A stretch of DNA of 64,000 bases from Streptomyces spororaveus (lineage in GTDB: Bacteria; Actinomycetota; Actinomycetes; Streptomycetales; Streptomycetaceae): NCBI RefSeq assembly GCF_016755875.1, contig NZ_BNED01000002.1, forward strand, positions 1 to 64,000, read 5' to 3'. Position 1 is the first letter of the stretch, and the number at the start of each line of letters is the position of its first letter. Both the position numbers and the translations under genes were made by a program. The notes under the pieces are model-generated. The model worked only from the letters and a program-made list of their open reading frames with translations, was not told where the DNA came from and made no database searches. Of the stretch, positions 17,679 through 26,336 are shown piece by piece.

Positions 17679-18563
17679 TCAGGGCCGTCGCGCCAGCGGG
17701 CCGGGGGGTGTACTCAGCGGGTGCGGCGCGTCGCTGGAGCGCAGTGGTGCGTGGAGGGCGAAGCAGCGGCGTAGTCGCAGGGGCGGGTGCAGGTGCCCTG
17801 TGCGTATGAAGTTCCAGGCGCGGGCGGCGAGCGGGGTGGTGCGTTCGTCGGCGATGTCGGCGGTCCACATGCCAGCGACGCTGGTACGGCCGCAGGCCCG
17901 TACCGCGGCGGCGTCGCAGGCGAGTTCAGCCCACCAGTGCAGAGCGGCGGTACCCAACCACGCGGTCAGGGCGGTCACGGTGAAGGCCCAGAGGGGCAAC
18001 AGGCCGGAGGCGAGGATGACGGACACAAGCGCGCACGTTTCGACGACGAGCCGGGTGCGGGTGTCTCGCCGGCGGAGGTGGGCGAGTTCGTGTTCCAGGA
18101 CCGGCGGAAGGTGCCGGGTGTGGTCTGGGTGGAACCAGAGGGCGCCGAGCCACAGGTGCCCGGCCAGGCCGTGGCCGGTCGCGCGGGCGTCCTTGTGACT
18201 GTGCCGGTCGCCGGGCAGGGCGAGGGAGACGCGTTCCAGCCCGTGACGGCGGGCGAAGGCGTGCACGTGTTCCTCGGTCTGCCGCATGCGTGCGGCCATC
18301 TCCAGGTAGAGCGCCGTGGGATCGGGCGCCTTGTGCGGGCGTACGAAGGGGTCCCAGGTCAGTATCTGCGCGAAGTACCCGGATGAGATGGCGCGGTCGC
18401 TGGTGTGGTGGCCGTGCCAGGCCCAGAGCGCGCCACCGACGAGCGAGGTGTAGGCGGCGATGGGGTGGGGGCCTTGAACGGCTGTAGAGACGACCTGCCC
18501 GGTGATCAGGGCTCCGACGATGAGGTGAACACCCCAGCGGTCCAGTAACTCCCCGATACGCAT
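17679..18563 (-). CDS. M48/M56-type membrane metallopeptidase
   Basis: The 294-residue product has the zinc motif HELAHLRRRDTRTR (HExxH) at residues ~157-170 and a downstream WWAELACDAAAVR whose Glu is the third ligand. Two hydrophobic segments precede the motif (LIVGALITGQVVS and TSLVGGALWAWHG) and two follow (ALVSVILASGLLPLWAF and TALTAWLGTAALHW). Such proteases sit in the membrane with the active site in the cytosol. Similar genes in Streptomyces often accompany BlaI-type regulators; none is seen here. Confidence 0.8.
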   Translation of the reverse strand: MRIGELLDRWGVHLIVGALITGQVVSTAVQGPHPIAAYTSLVGGALWAWHGHHTSDRAISSGYFAQILTWDPFVRPHKAPDPTALYLEMAARMRQTEEHVHAFARRHGLERVSLALPGDRHSHKDARATGHGLAGHLWLGALWFHPDHTRHLPPVLEHELAHLRRRDTRTRLVVETCALVSVILASGLLPLWAFTVTALTAWLGTAALHWWAELACDAAAVRACGRTSVAGMWTADIADERTTPLAARAWNFIRTGHLHPPLRLRRCFALHAPLRSSDAPHPLSTPPGPLARRP

Positions 18564-18672
18564 GGCGTCAGCGTAGTCCGCTCTGGGGGGCGAGCTGATG
18601 CCGCTCCCGATGAATGAGGGCGTGAGGAAGGTTCGCGGGTACGCCGCCTACCAGCGCGGATAGGGTGCAGCA

Positions 18673-19164
18673 ATGGATCCGATAGCGGCGTTTTCGCAGA
18701 TGAGAGCCGTCCCCGCGGGAGTGGGGCAGCACCATGGCCGTGGTGCCAGTGTGCTCTTCTTCGGAGGTGCAGACGGGCATGACGACGCTCTGCCGCGGGC
18801 CGTCGGCATGGTTCCCGTGAGCCTTCCCGTGACCAGTGACAACCGCTGGGAGTGCTCGATCGACCTTGAGAACCGGTTGGCTCTCCTCTTCGAGGGCCAT
18901 GAGCTGGTCAGCGGGCTGAACGTAAGGGTTTGGGACATCAACCGCGCCCGTCAGCACGGTTGCAGCGTCATCTACCTGCCCGGCGTCAACGACTCCGAGG
19001 ACGTGGTCGGTGCGCTCCTGGGCCAGTCCGGGTGGTGGGTTTTTGCGCAACACCAGCCGACTCTGCAGACCGCCGCCCTCCAGCCGCCCGTGGGGTGGGC
19101 CCGCTCGGTCCTCATCGGGCTCGCCCGACGCATCCGCGGGGCTGCGGTGAAGGGCGATGGCTGA
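18673..19164 (+). CDS. Hypothetical protein, 163 residues
   Basis: Not recognised. The product is soluble, with DNRWECSIDLENRLALLFEG, then SGLNVRVWDINRARQHGCS and NDSEDVVGALLGQSGWWVF. The opposite-strand frame has a poorer translation, so the plus strand was chosen. It faces away from the M48 gene. The following 525 bases hold no supported gene. Confidence 0.5.
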   Translation: MDPIAAFSQMRAVPAGVGQHHGRGASVLFFGGADGHDDALPRAVGMVPVSLPVTSDNRWECSIDLENRLALLFEGHELVSGLNVRVWDINRARQHGCSVIYLPGVNDSEDVVGALLGQSGWWVFAQHQPTLQTAALQPPVGWARSVLIGLARRIRGAAVKGDG

Positions 19165-19689
19165 CGAGTACCTCCGTCGGGGTGCAGGTCCCGAAATGCG
19201 GCGGCGCCGGCGCCTGCTCCGCGGGTAGCGTCGTCTGCAGGGGGGTGCGGCCCTGGCCACCAGGGCCGCGACGGGGGCCGCGCCCCGACACACTCCAGCC
19301 CCGGCATGAGCCGTGTCAGTGATTCTCGGGTCTGTCTCGCCTCAGGTCGGGTCTGCGCTCGTTAGGGCAGGAGCTGGATACGAGTCGTGGGAGGAGCCGA
19401 CGTGGGTAAGCGTGAGAAGGGCCGCGGGCATCGCCGCTTCTCTGGGGGATGGTGTGATGCGCAACTCTGTCTGTGCAGCTCAACGGCACTTCCACTGACC
19501 GTGGTCTCCGCAACAGGTGTGGCGCTATCGCTCCGCGGGGTGAGCTCCCCGGAGCGCGCTTGACGTTGCCTGCGTCGCGCCATGTCAGTCGCGGCAAAGC
19601 GCCACCCAGTAAACGCCGCTGCGACTAAGCTCGGCGGGGGACGGTTTGTTCCGTGCCCCTGAGCGGTTGCCTCCTGATAAGGAAATGCA
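19165..19689. other. Gene-free stretch before the ATPase gene
   Basis: No protein-like frame was found on either strand. GC content falls toward the right end, where the ATPase gene begins; this may mark the edge of an acquired segment. Confidence 0.35.
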
Positions 19690-20994
19690 GTGTCGATCTG
19701 GACCGAGATGGGTTTTCAGGAAAGTCCGTATGCGACTCGCCCAGTACCTGCCTCTGCAGAGGGTGAAGCTCTGTTTGTGGGGCGTGAAGTAGTCGCTAAG
19801 AGATTGGCTAACCGTCTCACTTCATCGGACCGGCATCCGACGATCGAAGGCGAAAACGGAGTAGGGAAGACGAGTCTCGTATCCGTTGTCGGTTACCGAC
19901 TTCGACGCGAGTATGAAGAAGGCGAAACGGGCCAGGCCATTATCCCGCTCGATGAGGCGTTTCAGCTGACGCCGAAAGAGACTGCCGCCTCACTGGAGCG
20001 AAGGGTCCTTCTGGCGGTTGCGAACGCGATGATCGAGCATCATGGCGTTCTGAAACGTGGCGGGCATAATGTTCCCGACGTTTCTAATGTGAAGCGCTGG
20101 TTGAATTCTCCTCTCCTGACTGGTGGAGGTGGAGGCGGCAGCGCCCTCGGGTTCGGAGCGAACGCCACTCGCACTGTTGCGGCGAATACCGGAGCCGGCT
20201 TCAACGAGGAAGGGCTGAAGTCGACCATCACTGGATGGCTTAGCCAGTGCTTCCCCACTTCGCAATCCGGCGCCTTCGTGTGCGTGCTCGACAATCTGGA
20301 GCTTCTTGAGACATCGAAGGACGCCAGGGCTCTTCTCGAGTCGATGCGGGACGGCATGCTGTCCATGCGAGGTCTCAAGTGGGTCCTTTGCGGAGCGCGA
20401 GGCATCGTCCGGACAAGTGCCTCGTCTCCGCGGCTTGAAGGAAGACTCGCTGAGCCTCTCGAGCTGGATCCCATCGCTGACGATGAGATCACCCAGGTGA
20501 TCGCTCGCCGGTTGGACTACTACCAAATCAACGACTCTGCTGTAGCTCCCGTCGGACCCGAAAGCTTTAAACTCCTCTACGATATTCTGAATAAGAATCT
20601 CAGGAATGCGCTCAAATATAGTGAGGATTTCGCGTTCTGGCTGGATGATGAGGGGCATATCGGAAAGCGTGAAGACGATTTCGGTGCCCTGTTTGAAGAG
20701 TGGGTCAAGCGTGAGGCGGCAAAGAGTGCCGAACAGACGGATCTGTCCGGCACTCGCGCCTGGGAGGTTTTTGGTTCTCTCGTGTCGTATGGCGGGAGTT
20801 GCTCTCCTGGCGATTATTTCGAGTTCGGATTCCAAACACCGCAAGCCATGACCCCTCACATCAAGACCCTCGAAGATGCAAATCTTGTTCAGAGTTCGAC
20901 GTCGGACGAGGATCGACGAAGGAAGACCATTACCCTGACGCCTCGGGGCTGGTTCGTTCGATATGCGCGGAGCGGGTTCGTGCTGCCGGAGTGA
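19690..20994 (+). CDS. STAND/AAA-like P-loop ATPase with a winged-helix-like end
   Basis: The 434-residue product starts GTG with AAGGA seven bases upstream. Walker A is EGENGVGKTSLV (residues ~53-64), Walker B is AFVCVLDNLELL (~195-206), and LKWVLCGARGIVR resembles sensor 1. The N-terminus carries FQESPYATRPVPASAEGEAL and FVGRE, the usual lead-in of the orc1/cdc6 and STAND-type ATPases. The C-terminal 70 residues are winged-helix-like, ending in TITLTPRGWFVRY. The gene is clearly lower in GC than its neighbours, so it was probably acquired. It could be a defence or regulatory ATPase; no effector domain is visible. Confidence 0.7.
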   Translation: MSIWTEMGFQESPYATRPVPASAEGEALFVGREVVAKRLANRLTSSDRHPTIEGENGVGKTSLVSVVGYRLRREYEEGETGQAIIPLDEAFQLTPKETAASLERRVLLAVANAMIEHHGVLKRGGHNVPDVSNVKRWLNSPLLTGGGGGGSALGFGANATRTVAANTGAGFNEEGLKSTITGWLSQCFPTSQSGAFVCVLDNLELLETSKDARALLESMRDGMLSMRGLKWVLCGARGIVRTSASSPRLEGRLAEPLELDPIADDEITQVIARRLDYYQINDSAVAPVGPESFKLLYDILNKNLRNALKYSEDFAFWLDDEGHIGKREDDFGALFEEWVKREAAKSAEQTDLSGTRAWEVFGSLVSYGGSCSPGDYFEFGFQTPQAMTPHIKTLEDANLVQSSTSDEDRRRKTITLTPRGWFVRYARSGFVLPE

Positions 20995-21010
20995 TTGGCG
21001 TTCGTTCCGC

Positions 21011-21286
21011 TTAATTGATTGCGCGGGTCAGCTCTCGGTTCGCTGCCCGGGCGGCGTCAAGCTCCTCGCTGCGCTCCTCGAGCTCAGCCTGCTTATGGGC
21101 GAGTTCTTGCTCAAGCAGATTGATTCTCCGCTGGAGCTGGTCGATGTCGACCGGGGCTCCGAGCCCGGACTCCGCCCAGACGTCCTTGCCGAGCTGGGAA
21201 GACAGTCGTTTCTCCAGCTGCCGGACCTGTGAGGTGAGGCGCTTGTTGGCTTCCAGTGCGTTCGCGAGGTCAGCCTGGAGGTCCAC
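21011..21286 (-). pseudogene. C-terminal remnant resembling DUF6262 transposon-accessory proteins
   Basis: The 91 residues are coiled coil (KRLTSQVRQLEKRLSSQLG, then DIDQLQRRINLLEQELAHKQ). The SQLGKDVWAESGLGAP block is the kind seen in DUF6262 proteins that accompany Tn554-like tyrosine recombinases. The normal helix-turn-helix front half is missing: the frame is open to about 21410 but has no good start. It is probably the tail left after a deletion. Confidence 0.45.
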
Positions 21287-21362
21287 AGTCCGGGCTCGGA
21301 GGCCTCCTTCACCTGGGGGCGAGTCGGCCCCGGTGGCGGTCGCGGACGGCCCGGGCGGCGTG

Positions 21363-21698
21363 ATGTTGCGCTCGTCAGGGAGGGCCGACGCTGGTGGTGT
21401 GGCGCCTCAGCCCGAGGCATCGGTCTTCGCCAGCAAGGCGGACGGGGGTCTTGGCCACCACGCGCAGCGCACATGGGAGGCGCTGCGGACGGCGGGCGCG
21501 CGGGAGAGTCGCGTGGAGGAGCTCTGCGAAGCGGTCGGGTTCACTCAGCGCACGGTGGCCATGCACCTGGAGGGTCTTGCCGCGCACGGGCTGGCCGTCC
21601 AGGTCGCGGGCGGCTGGAGGGCCGCTGACGCGGTTCAGGGGCTGCCGGCTCCGCGGCCCGGTGAGCCGGTTCTGGCGGCCAGGTCCGTCGTCCCGTAG
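21363..21698 (+). CDS. Winged-helix DNA-binding protein
   Basis: The 111-residue product has a winged-helix core, TWEALRTAGARESRVEEL, CEAVGFTQRTVAMHLEGLAA and HGLAVQVAGGWRAAD, the layout of MarR/ArsR-like repressors. Starts are possible at ATG 21363 or GTG 21360; neither has a clear ribosome site. It converges with the gene at 21709-22095. Confidence 0.6.
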   Translation: MLRSSGRADAGGVAPQPEASVFASKADGGLGHHAQRTWEALRTAGARESRVEELCEAVGFTQRTVAMHLEGLAAHGLAVQVAGGWRAADAVQGLPAPRPGEPVLAARSVVP

Positions 21699-21708
21699 GG
21701 GGGTGTGG

Positions 21709-22095
21709 TCAGTCCGCGCGGAAAGCGGCCGGCTGCAGCGACTTGTGGTGCGCGCAGGACGAGCAGGCGCAGGCGTCGGACTCGACGTGCTCCGCGAGGA
21801 CTTCGCACTGGAGGCAGCCGCAGTAGGCGGGCTCTCCGGGGGCCCGCACGTGCCCCGGGGGCAGAGGTTGTGGCGCCGGCCATGCGCCCGGGATGTGGGA
21901 CGGGTCGCGGAAGTCCGTAGGCGAGGGGGCAGGCTCTGCGGGGGCGGGGCTGATCAGGACTCGCATGAATGCTCCCAGATCGCCTTCGTCTCGCATGGCC
22001 GTGATGTCGTCGGACTCGGCCGTGAGCATGAGCTGCGTCCCGTGGATCCCGCCCGGACAGCTGGGGCCGGGGCTCTCCTTGGGTGCTGGTGACAC
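21709..22095 (-). CDS. Hypothetical protein with a Cys-rich C-terminus
   Basis: The 128-residue product has an acidic middle (TAESDDITAMRDEGDLGAFM) and a C-terminal YCGCLQCEVLAEHVESDACA then CSSCAHH, a probable zinc site. The GTG start at 22095 is preceded by GGGGGGAACG. It is divergent from the cassette at 22511, and the four palindromes in between may regulate both. Confidence 0.55.
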   Translation of the reverse strand: MSPAPKESPGPSCPGGIHGTQLMLTAESDDITAMRDEGDLGAFMRVLISPAPAEPAPSPTDFRDPSHIPGAWPAPQPLPPGHVRAPGEPAYCGCLQCEVLAEHVESDACACSSCAHHKSLQPAAFRAD

Positions 22096-22115
22096 CGTTC
22101 CCCCCTTCCGGCCCT

Positions 22116-22312
22116 GTTCCCGTACGCCGGAAGTCTGCGCCGGTGGCGCCGGCCGTGGACGGGAGCCCGCGAAGCCGTCCCACCGGACGGGACCAGCGGC
22201 CGCCCGAGGTCATGCGCCGGTCCCGTCCGGCGGGACGCGACGCGCGTAGGCCTGCCCCGGCGGCCCGGTGCTGGGGGCGGCCGGGCGGCGGGCCGTTCCC
22301 GTCTGCCGGAAC
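22116..22312. promoter_or_regulatory. Four spaced palindromes between divergent genes
   Basis: Palindromic units are GTTCCCGTACGCCGGAAG (22116), GTCCCACCGGACGGGAC (22177), GTCCCGTCCGGCGGGAC (22220) and GTTCCCGTCTGCCGGAAC (22295), consensus GTyCCgtnngcCGGrAC. They are spaced 61, 43 and 75 bp apart. Their position, between a leftward gene starting at 22095 and a rightward one at 22511, suggests binding sites for a dimeric regulator. Confidence 0.55.
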
Positions 22313-22399
22313 GCGCGGCACGGTCGTCATGCCGGGGCCTGGCATCAGCCGGCCGGTGTCTCACCGCTCGGCCCGGAAGCCCGGAAGGCTCACCTCTGA

Positions 22400-22447
22400 G
22401 CGGCCTGCGGCGCCCTGCGAGACTGACCGCAGGGGGCCGCAGGCCGC
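22400..22447. other. 20-bp stem hairpin upstream of the cassette copy 2
   Basis: The arms 22400-22419 and 22428-22447 are complementary at 19 of 20 positions with an 8-nt loop (AGACTGAC). It ends 63 bases before the ATG at 22511, so it could be a terminator or a 5'-leader structure. Confidence 0.6.
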
Positions 22448-22510
22448 CACCCCCCTTTGGGGTAACCCGGGCCGGAGGGGCCGGGGTTGGGCGATCTCAG
22501 GGAGTAGTTG

Positions 22511-22903
22511 ATGAGTGCCATGGGCGTGCCGGGTCCGGCGATCACGCAGGTGCAGCTGACCGGTCCGGCCGACGAGGTGAGTCGGCTGATGCAGGTGCTG
22601 AGCGGCGTGTCCGAGGTGATCTTCGGTCCCGTTATGCAGCCCGGGCGCGGCGGGGACGTCTCGTGCACCGCGCAGGTGGTCACGCACCCCTCCCCCGAGC
22701 CGGTGCCGGCGGGGCGGCCTGCCTCGGTGACGGTGCAGGTCGCGCTTGAGGTCGAGCCGGGGGCGGTTCCTGGTCTGCCGGGCATGGCGGCCGCGCGGCA
22801 GGTGGAGGAGTCGGTGGCCGTTGCCGTATCAGCGCTGCCCGGCGTCCGCGGGGCGAGCAGCCGGCTTGTCGCCTGCGTGGGGCTGCCCGCTGCGCGGGAG
22901 TAG
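22511..22903 (+). CDS. Hypothetical protein, first gene of the two-gene cassette (copy 2)
   Basis: The 130-residue product is a paralog of the one at 10298-10699, with ITQVQLTGPADEVSRLMQVL at the front, SCTAQVVTHP in the middle and QVEESVAVAVSALPGVRG near the end. The ATG follows AGGGAG. Unlike its downstream partner it has stayed open. Function unknown. Confidence 0.65.
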   Translation: MSAMGVPGPAITQVQLTGPADEVSRLMQVLSGVSEVIFGPVMQPGRGGDVSCTAQVVTHPSPEPVPAGRPASVTVQVALEVEPGAVPGLPGMAAARQVEESVAVAVSALPGVRGASSRLVACVGLPAARE

Positions 22904-22909
22904 CCGAAG

Positions 22910-24145
22910 GTGGCTGGTGCCGAGGCGCGGCTCGACGAGGCGGGTGTCGCTCTGTGGCTGACCGACTGGAAGGTCGAGATCCCCGTGGCGTGGACTCCGC
23001 GGCGGGTGCTGGCGATGGTCGGTGGCGAGCGGGCCGGACGGCTGGACTTCCTCGTCCACCCCGACGGGCAGGCGGTGTCGGTGTGGGCGGTCGAGGTGGA
23101 GCCCGAGTTCCAGCGCCGGAACCTGGGCGCGGTGATGACGGACGCGCTGTACGCGGCGTACCCCGGCGTGGATCGACCACGGCGGGCGGGGGCCGGACGG
23201 CGTGCGGTGGTGGGACCGGTATACCGACCCGGCGCCGGAACGCAACATCCACAATCGGCCGCCGTCGGAGTGGGCGCGATACTTCGACGCCGTGCAGGTG
23301 GCGGCGCAGCGGGCCAAGAATGCCTACCTGAACAGGCACTTCGGCTTGGATGGGCACCGCGCGGCCGAGTACCGGTACGGGGAGCGGCTGGAGGCCGAGG
23401 CGCAGGAGTGGGCGCTGGCCTTCCGGGAGGCTGCGGCTCAGGGGCCTGACCCGCTGGTGCAGGAACTGTACGGGGGGCTTCGGCTGGTGTTGCCGCCCCG
23501 CCTGCACCGGCTGGTGCACGATGGGCGGCGCGAGGAGGGCGAGCGGGCCGAGATGCTGCTGGACCAGATCGGTCACGGCAGCCTCCCCTACGAAGCCGGC
23601 TGGAACACCACGCAGCAGGCCGCGTTCGCAGACATGGCGCACGAGGAGGTCTTCGCCCCGGTGCTCGGAGACGGGGAGGTCACTCACCTGTCGTTCCGGG
23701 TGCGGCTGGCGGCCGGGCAGGAGGTTCCGCCTCACGATCTGCGGGCGACCTGGCTGACGTACGTCAACTCGCCGGGGTGGGGGTGGAGCTGACCGGTATG
23801 GCCTGGCGGTCCCCCGGGATGCCGTGGACCACGCATGAGGCAGGTTTCAGCCCGCCGATCGACGCCGCCGTCGCGCCGAGGGACTCGCGTAAGACCAGCC
23901 CGCAGTATGCCGAGCGGTATGACCTGGGCGGCGAGCTGCTGCCCGGCCAGCTCTCGCGGCGGTCGGACGACCCGTTCGCGGGCCGCGAGGCGGAGATCGC
24001 GGCGATGGCCGCCAAGCTCAAGGCGTCGGGCCTTGAACGCGCGCTTTCACAGCTGCCTCCGCCACCGACCATGCGGGAGGTGTTCGAGGGCCTGCAGGTT
24101 CACCAACAGGACCCCTCGCAGCGGCAGTCCCCGCGGCTGCGGTAG
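22910..24145 (+). pseudogene. GNAT-like long protein, copy 2, broken by two frameshifts
   Basis: Three frames together match the intact protein at 10696-11931. Frame 1 runs to about 23165 (VEVEPEFQRRNLGAVMTDAL). Frame 2 takes over with VRWWDRYTDPAPERNIHNRP and runs to WLTYVNSPG at about 23780. Frame 3 then carries VELTGMAWRSPGMPW to the stop at 24145. The two shifts fall at TACCCCGGCGTGG (near 23162-23170) and GGGGTGGGGGTGG (near 23775-23785), both G/C runs. One indel at each would restore a protein of about 411 residues. Confidence 0.7.
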
Positions 24146-24173
24146 GACCGCGGCCGTGGGGACGCGTGGGCGG

Positions 24174-25045
24174 TCAGCTCAGCTCGGCGGCAAGGCGGTG
24201 GAGCAGAGCGGCCGCGAGGGCGTTGAGGGCGACGGCATCCGCGCGGGTCCAGGCCGCCGAGGCGATGGCGCCGTCGTTGTGCTGGGGGCCGCTGGTCTGG
24301 TTGAACGCCGCCTGGATCACCTCGGCGTAGCCGCGGCCTGGTCGGTAATCCGGTCCAGGAGGATCCCGTACCGGTCGGCCTGGTCCTGGTCGTCACGCTT
24401 CTTGGCCCCACCGCTCGGCCACACACCCAGCTTCCTCATCGAGGTCAGGGCAAGGCGGGTCTCGCGGATCGCGTCCGTGTACTCGCCTGCCGTGATCTGC
24501 CGGTCCGCGGTGCACAGGTGCTCGGCGGCCTGCCGGATCGGGCCGTGTGCCATCGGCAGCGGGACGGTGACGGTGAACGACGCGGTCAGGCCCACACTCT
24601 CGAGTTGCCGCTCCCAGGTGCTCGCGGCGACCCGGTAGGTCTCCTGCAGGCCTACAGCAGGGTGTGCCGTGCTCTGCGGCAGGGTCCCCTGCAGATCCAG
24701 CAGGACGGCGAGGTCGCCGCCGGCGCGGTGCTCTTCCAGGGCGAGGAGCTGGGCGGAGGTGACCGGGACGACGAGGTCGACGGCCATGCTGGTGGCCTTG
24801 GTGCGCAGCGGCACGAGGGTGGGCAGGACGGAGCCGATCCAGCCGATGCCTTCGGCCGCCCGAACCTCACCGGAGAGACTGAGGTGGTTGACGCCGTCGG
24901 CGACTTGCCGCGGTTCGGCTTCGATGCGCACGGCCAGCCGGTGCGCGCCCAGGCCGGGCAGCAGCCCCACCGCGGCGGCGCCGTGCTGCTCCGGCGCCCG
25001 CAGTCTGACGTGGGTACCGTCTTCGAACTTCATGTCCGCAACCAT
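24174..25045 (-). pseudogene. Hypothetical protein with a C-terminal frameshift
   Basis: The frame from ATG 25045 (GGAGG seven bases upstream) is protein-like for 240 residues, with KFEDGTHVRLRAPEQHG, LQGTLPQSTAHPAVGLQETY and TAGEYTDAIRETRLALTSM. It stops at 24317, but a neighbouring frame continues without a break: RGYAEVIQAAFNQTSGPQHN, then DGAIASAAWTRADAVALNAL to a stop at 24174. One indel near 24318-24340 would give about 290 residues. Family not recognised; the C-terminal helix pattern is like that of uncharacterised actinobacterial abortive-infection-type proteins, which is only a guess. Confidence 0.6.
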
Positions 25046-25339
25046 CCGGCCGCCTCCTGTCTTTCCGGCCCGATTGTCCGCTGCCGGCCGGCTCGCGCGC
25101 CGGTGAATTCCGACAAGGCTGCGGCAGCGTGGCTTCGGGCACACGGGCGGTGGCCGAGGCGGTAGGGTGCGCCTCAGGTGGTGCGCCCGCCTGGCCCGCG
25201 CCGAGGATGCCCATGCCGTCCGGTGCGAAAGGCCGCAAGGACTGTCCGGGGCTTACCCGGCGAAGGTCGATGACCCAGCGCGCGTGATCTGGCCTCCGTG
25301 TTCCCTTCACCGGTGGCGGCATGGGCGCCCGGGAAGTTG

Positions 25340-25867
25340 ATGGACATGTCTCACCGCAACCGCGCCGTGCAGCGCGGAGCACGCAAGATCCGTGATCGCC
25401 AGGATGACACCGGCTACACCGAGGCTCGGGCTGCCGTCCTGGAGGGGTGGAATCTGTCGCGGATCCATCCGGGCCCCGCGGTGCTGGACGGCAAGCTCTG
25501 GTCCCGCTGGGGGCGGTGGATCTTCGAGACCCCCGACTGGCGACAGTGGCGTTTCCGCACCGGCTGTGGCCACGTACAGTCCGCCGGAGACGTTCCGCCG
25601 GATGCAGGCTCGGGTCCCGAACTCGCGGTGACCCAGTGCCTCTTGCACTGCTCCGGCGCCGATCCGGCGCTCTGCCCGCCGGTGGGCACCCAGGGCTCGA
25701 AGTACTACCGCGTCGGCTGGTGGAATGGGCACACCAGGGTTCTCCCCTTCGCCTACGACTCGGAGTACGTCCTGGTCGGGCCGCTCACGGACGCTGATGA
25801 TGGCATCGTGAGCGTGCCGGGCATCACCGATGTCGTGGACCCGGCCGTGAAGGTGCTCAACCTGTAG
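25340..25867 (+). CDS. Hypothetical protein, 175 residues
   Basis: It starts MDMSHRNRAVQRGARKIRDR then QDDTGYTEARAAVLEG; this basic front with a YTEAR box is common in Streptomyces plasmid and phage proteins. The rest is Trp-rich (LWSRWGRWIFETPDWRQWRF) with several Cys. No function recognised. It stands alone on the plus strand. Confidence 0.6.
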   Translation: MDMSHRNRAVQRGARKIRDRQDDTGYTEARAAVLEGWNLSRIHPGPAVLDGKLWSRWGRWIFETPDWRQWRFRTGCGHVQSAGDVPPDAGSGPELAVTQCLLHCSGADPALCPPVGTQGSKYYRVGWWNGHTRVLPFAYDSEYVLVGPLTDADDGIVSVPGITDVVDPAVKVLNL

Positions 25868-26059
25868 CACTCCGGAGACGACTGTGGGGCCCGGATCTCA
25901 CTCGGCGGGCCCCACGGGACCAGAAACCCTGGCCATCGGCCCTACCAGCGTACGGTCTCGCCGAGGCGGACGCCGAGGCGACCCGGCTTCGGACCCGATG
26001 TACTGCTCTCACCGGCGCGGCGCGGCATGACCTGGCTGTGGGCGCCCTAGCCTCTCGCC

Positions 26060-26323
26060 ATGGCCGAGATGTTCGATCACGTACCGCAGGTGTGGACGGC
26101 AGGGCAGCTGCGGAACGCTCTGACCGCAGTTCCCGACGAGACCCCGGTTCATGTCGGTGTGGCTGACGGGCCGGGTGACTTCGCTGGCGGGTACGAGGAG
26201 TTCGTGCTGGTCAACGCCGAGCCCGTGGAGCTGGCAGACGGCAGCAAGACGGTCCCGCCTCAGGTCAGGTTCACGCTCTTCGCCGACGCCGCGGCAGGGG
26301 CGTACTACCTCGACGTGGACTGA
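26060..26323 (+). CDS. DUF6225-family small protein
   Basis: The 87 residues begin MAEMFDHVPQVWTAGQLRNA then LTAVPDETPVHVGVADGPGD, close to the DUF6225 pattern. It is compact and acidic, ending FTLFADAAAGAYYLDVD. The family is widespread in Streptomyces and has no known role. Confidence 0.7.
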   Translation: MAEMFDHVPQVWTAGQLRNALTAVPDETPVHVGVADGPGDFAGGYEEFVLVNAEPVELADGSKTVPPQVRFTLFADAAAGAYYLDVD

Positions 26324-26336
26324 TCGGTGCTGAGGT

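Noticed and set aside
15937..18198. Rightward frame of about 750 residues
   Set aside because: Antisense of the helix-turn-helix and M48 genes, and does not read as protein.
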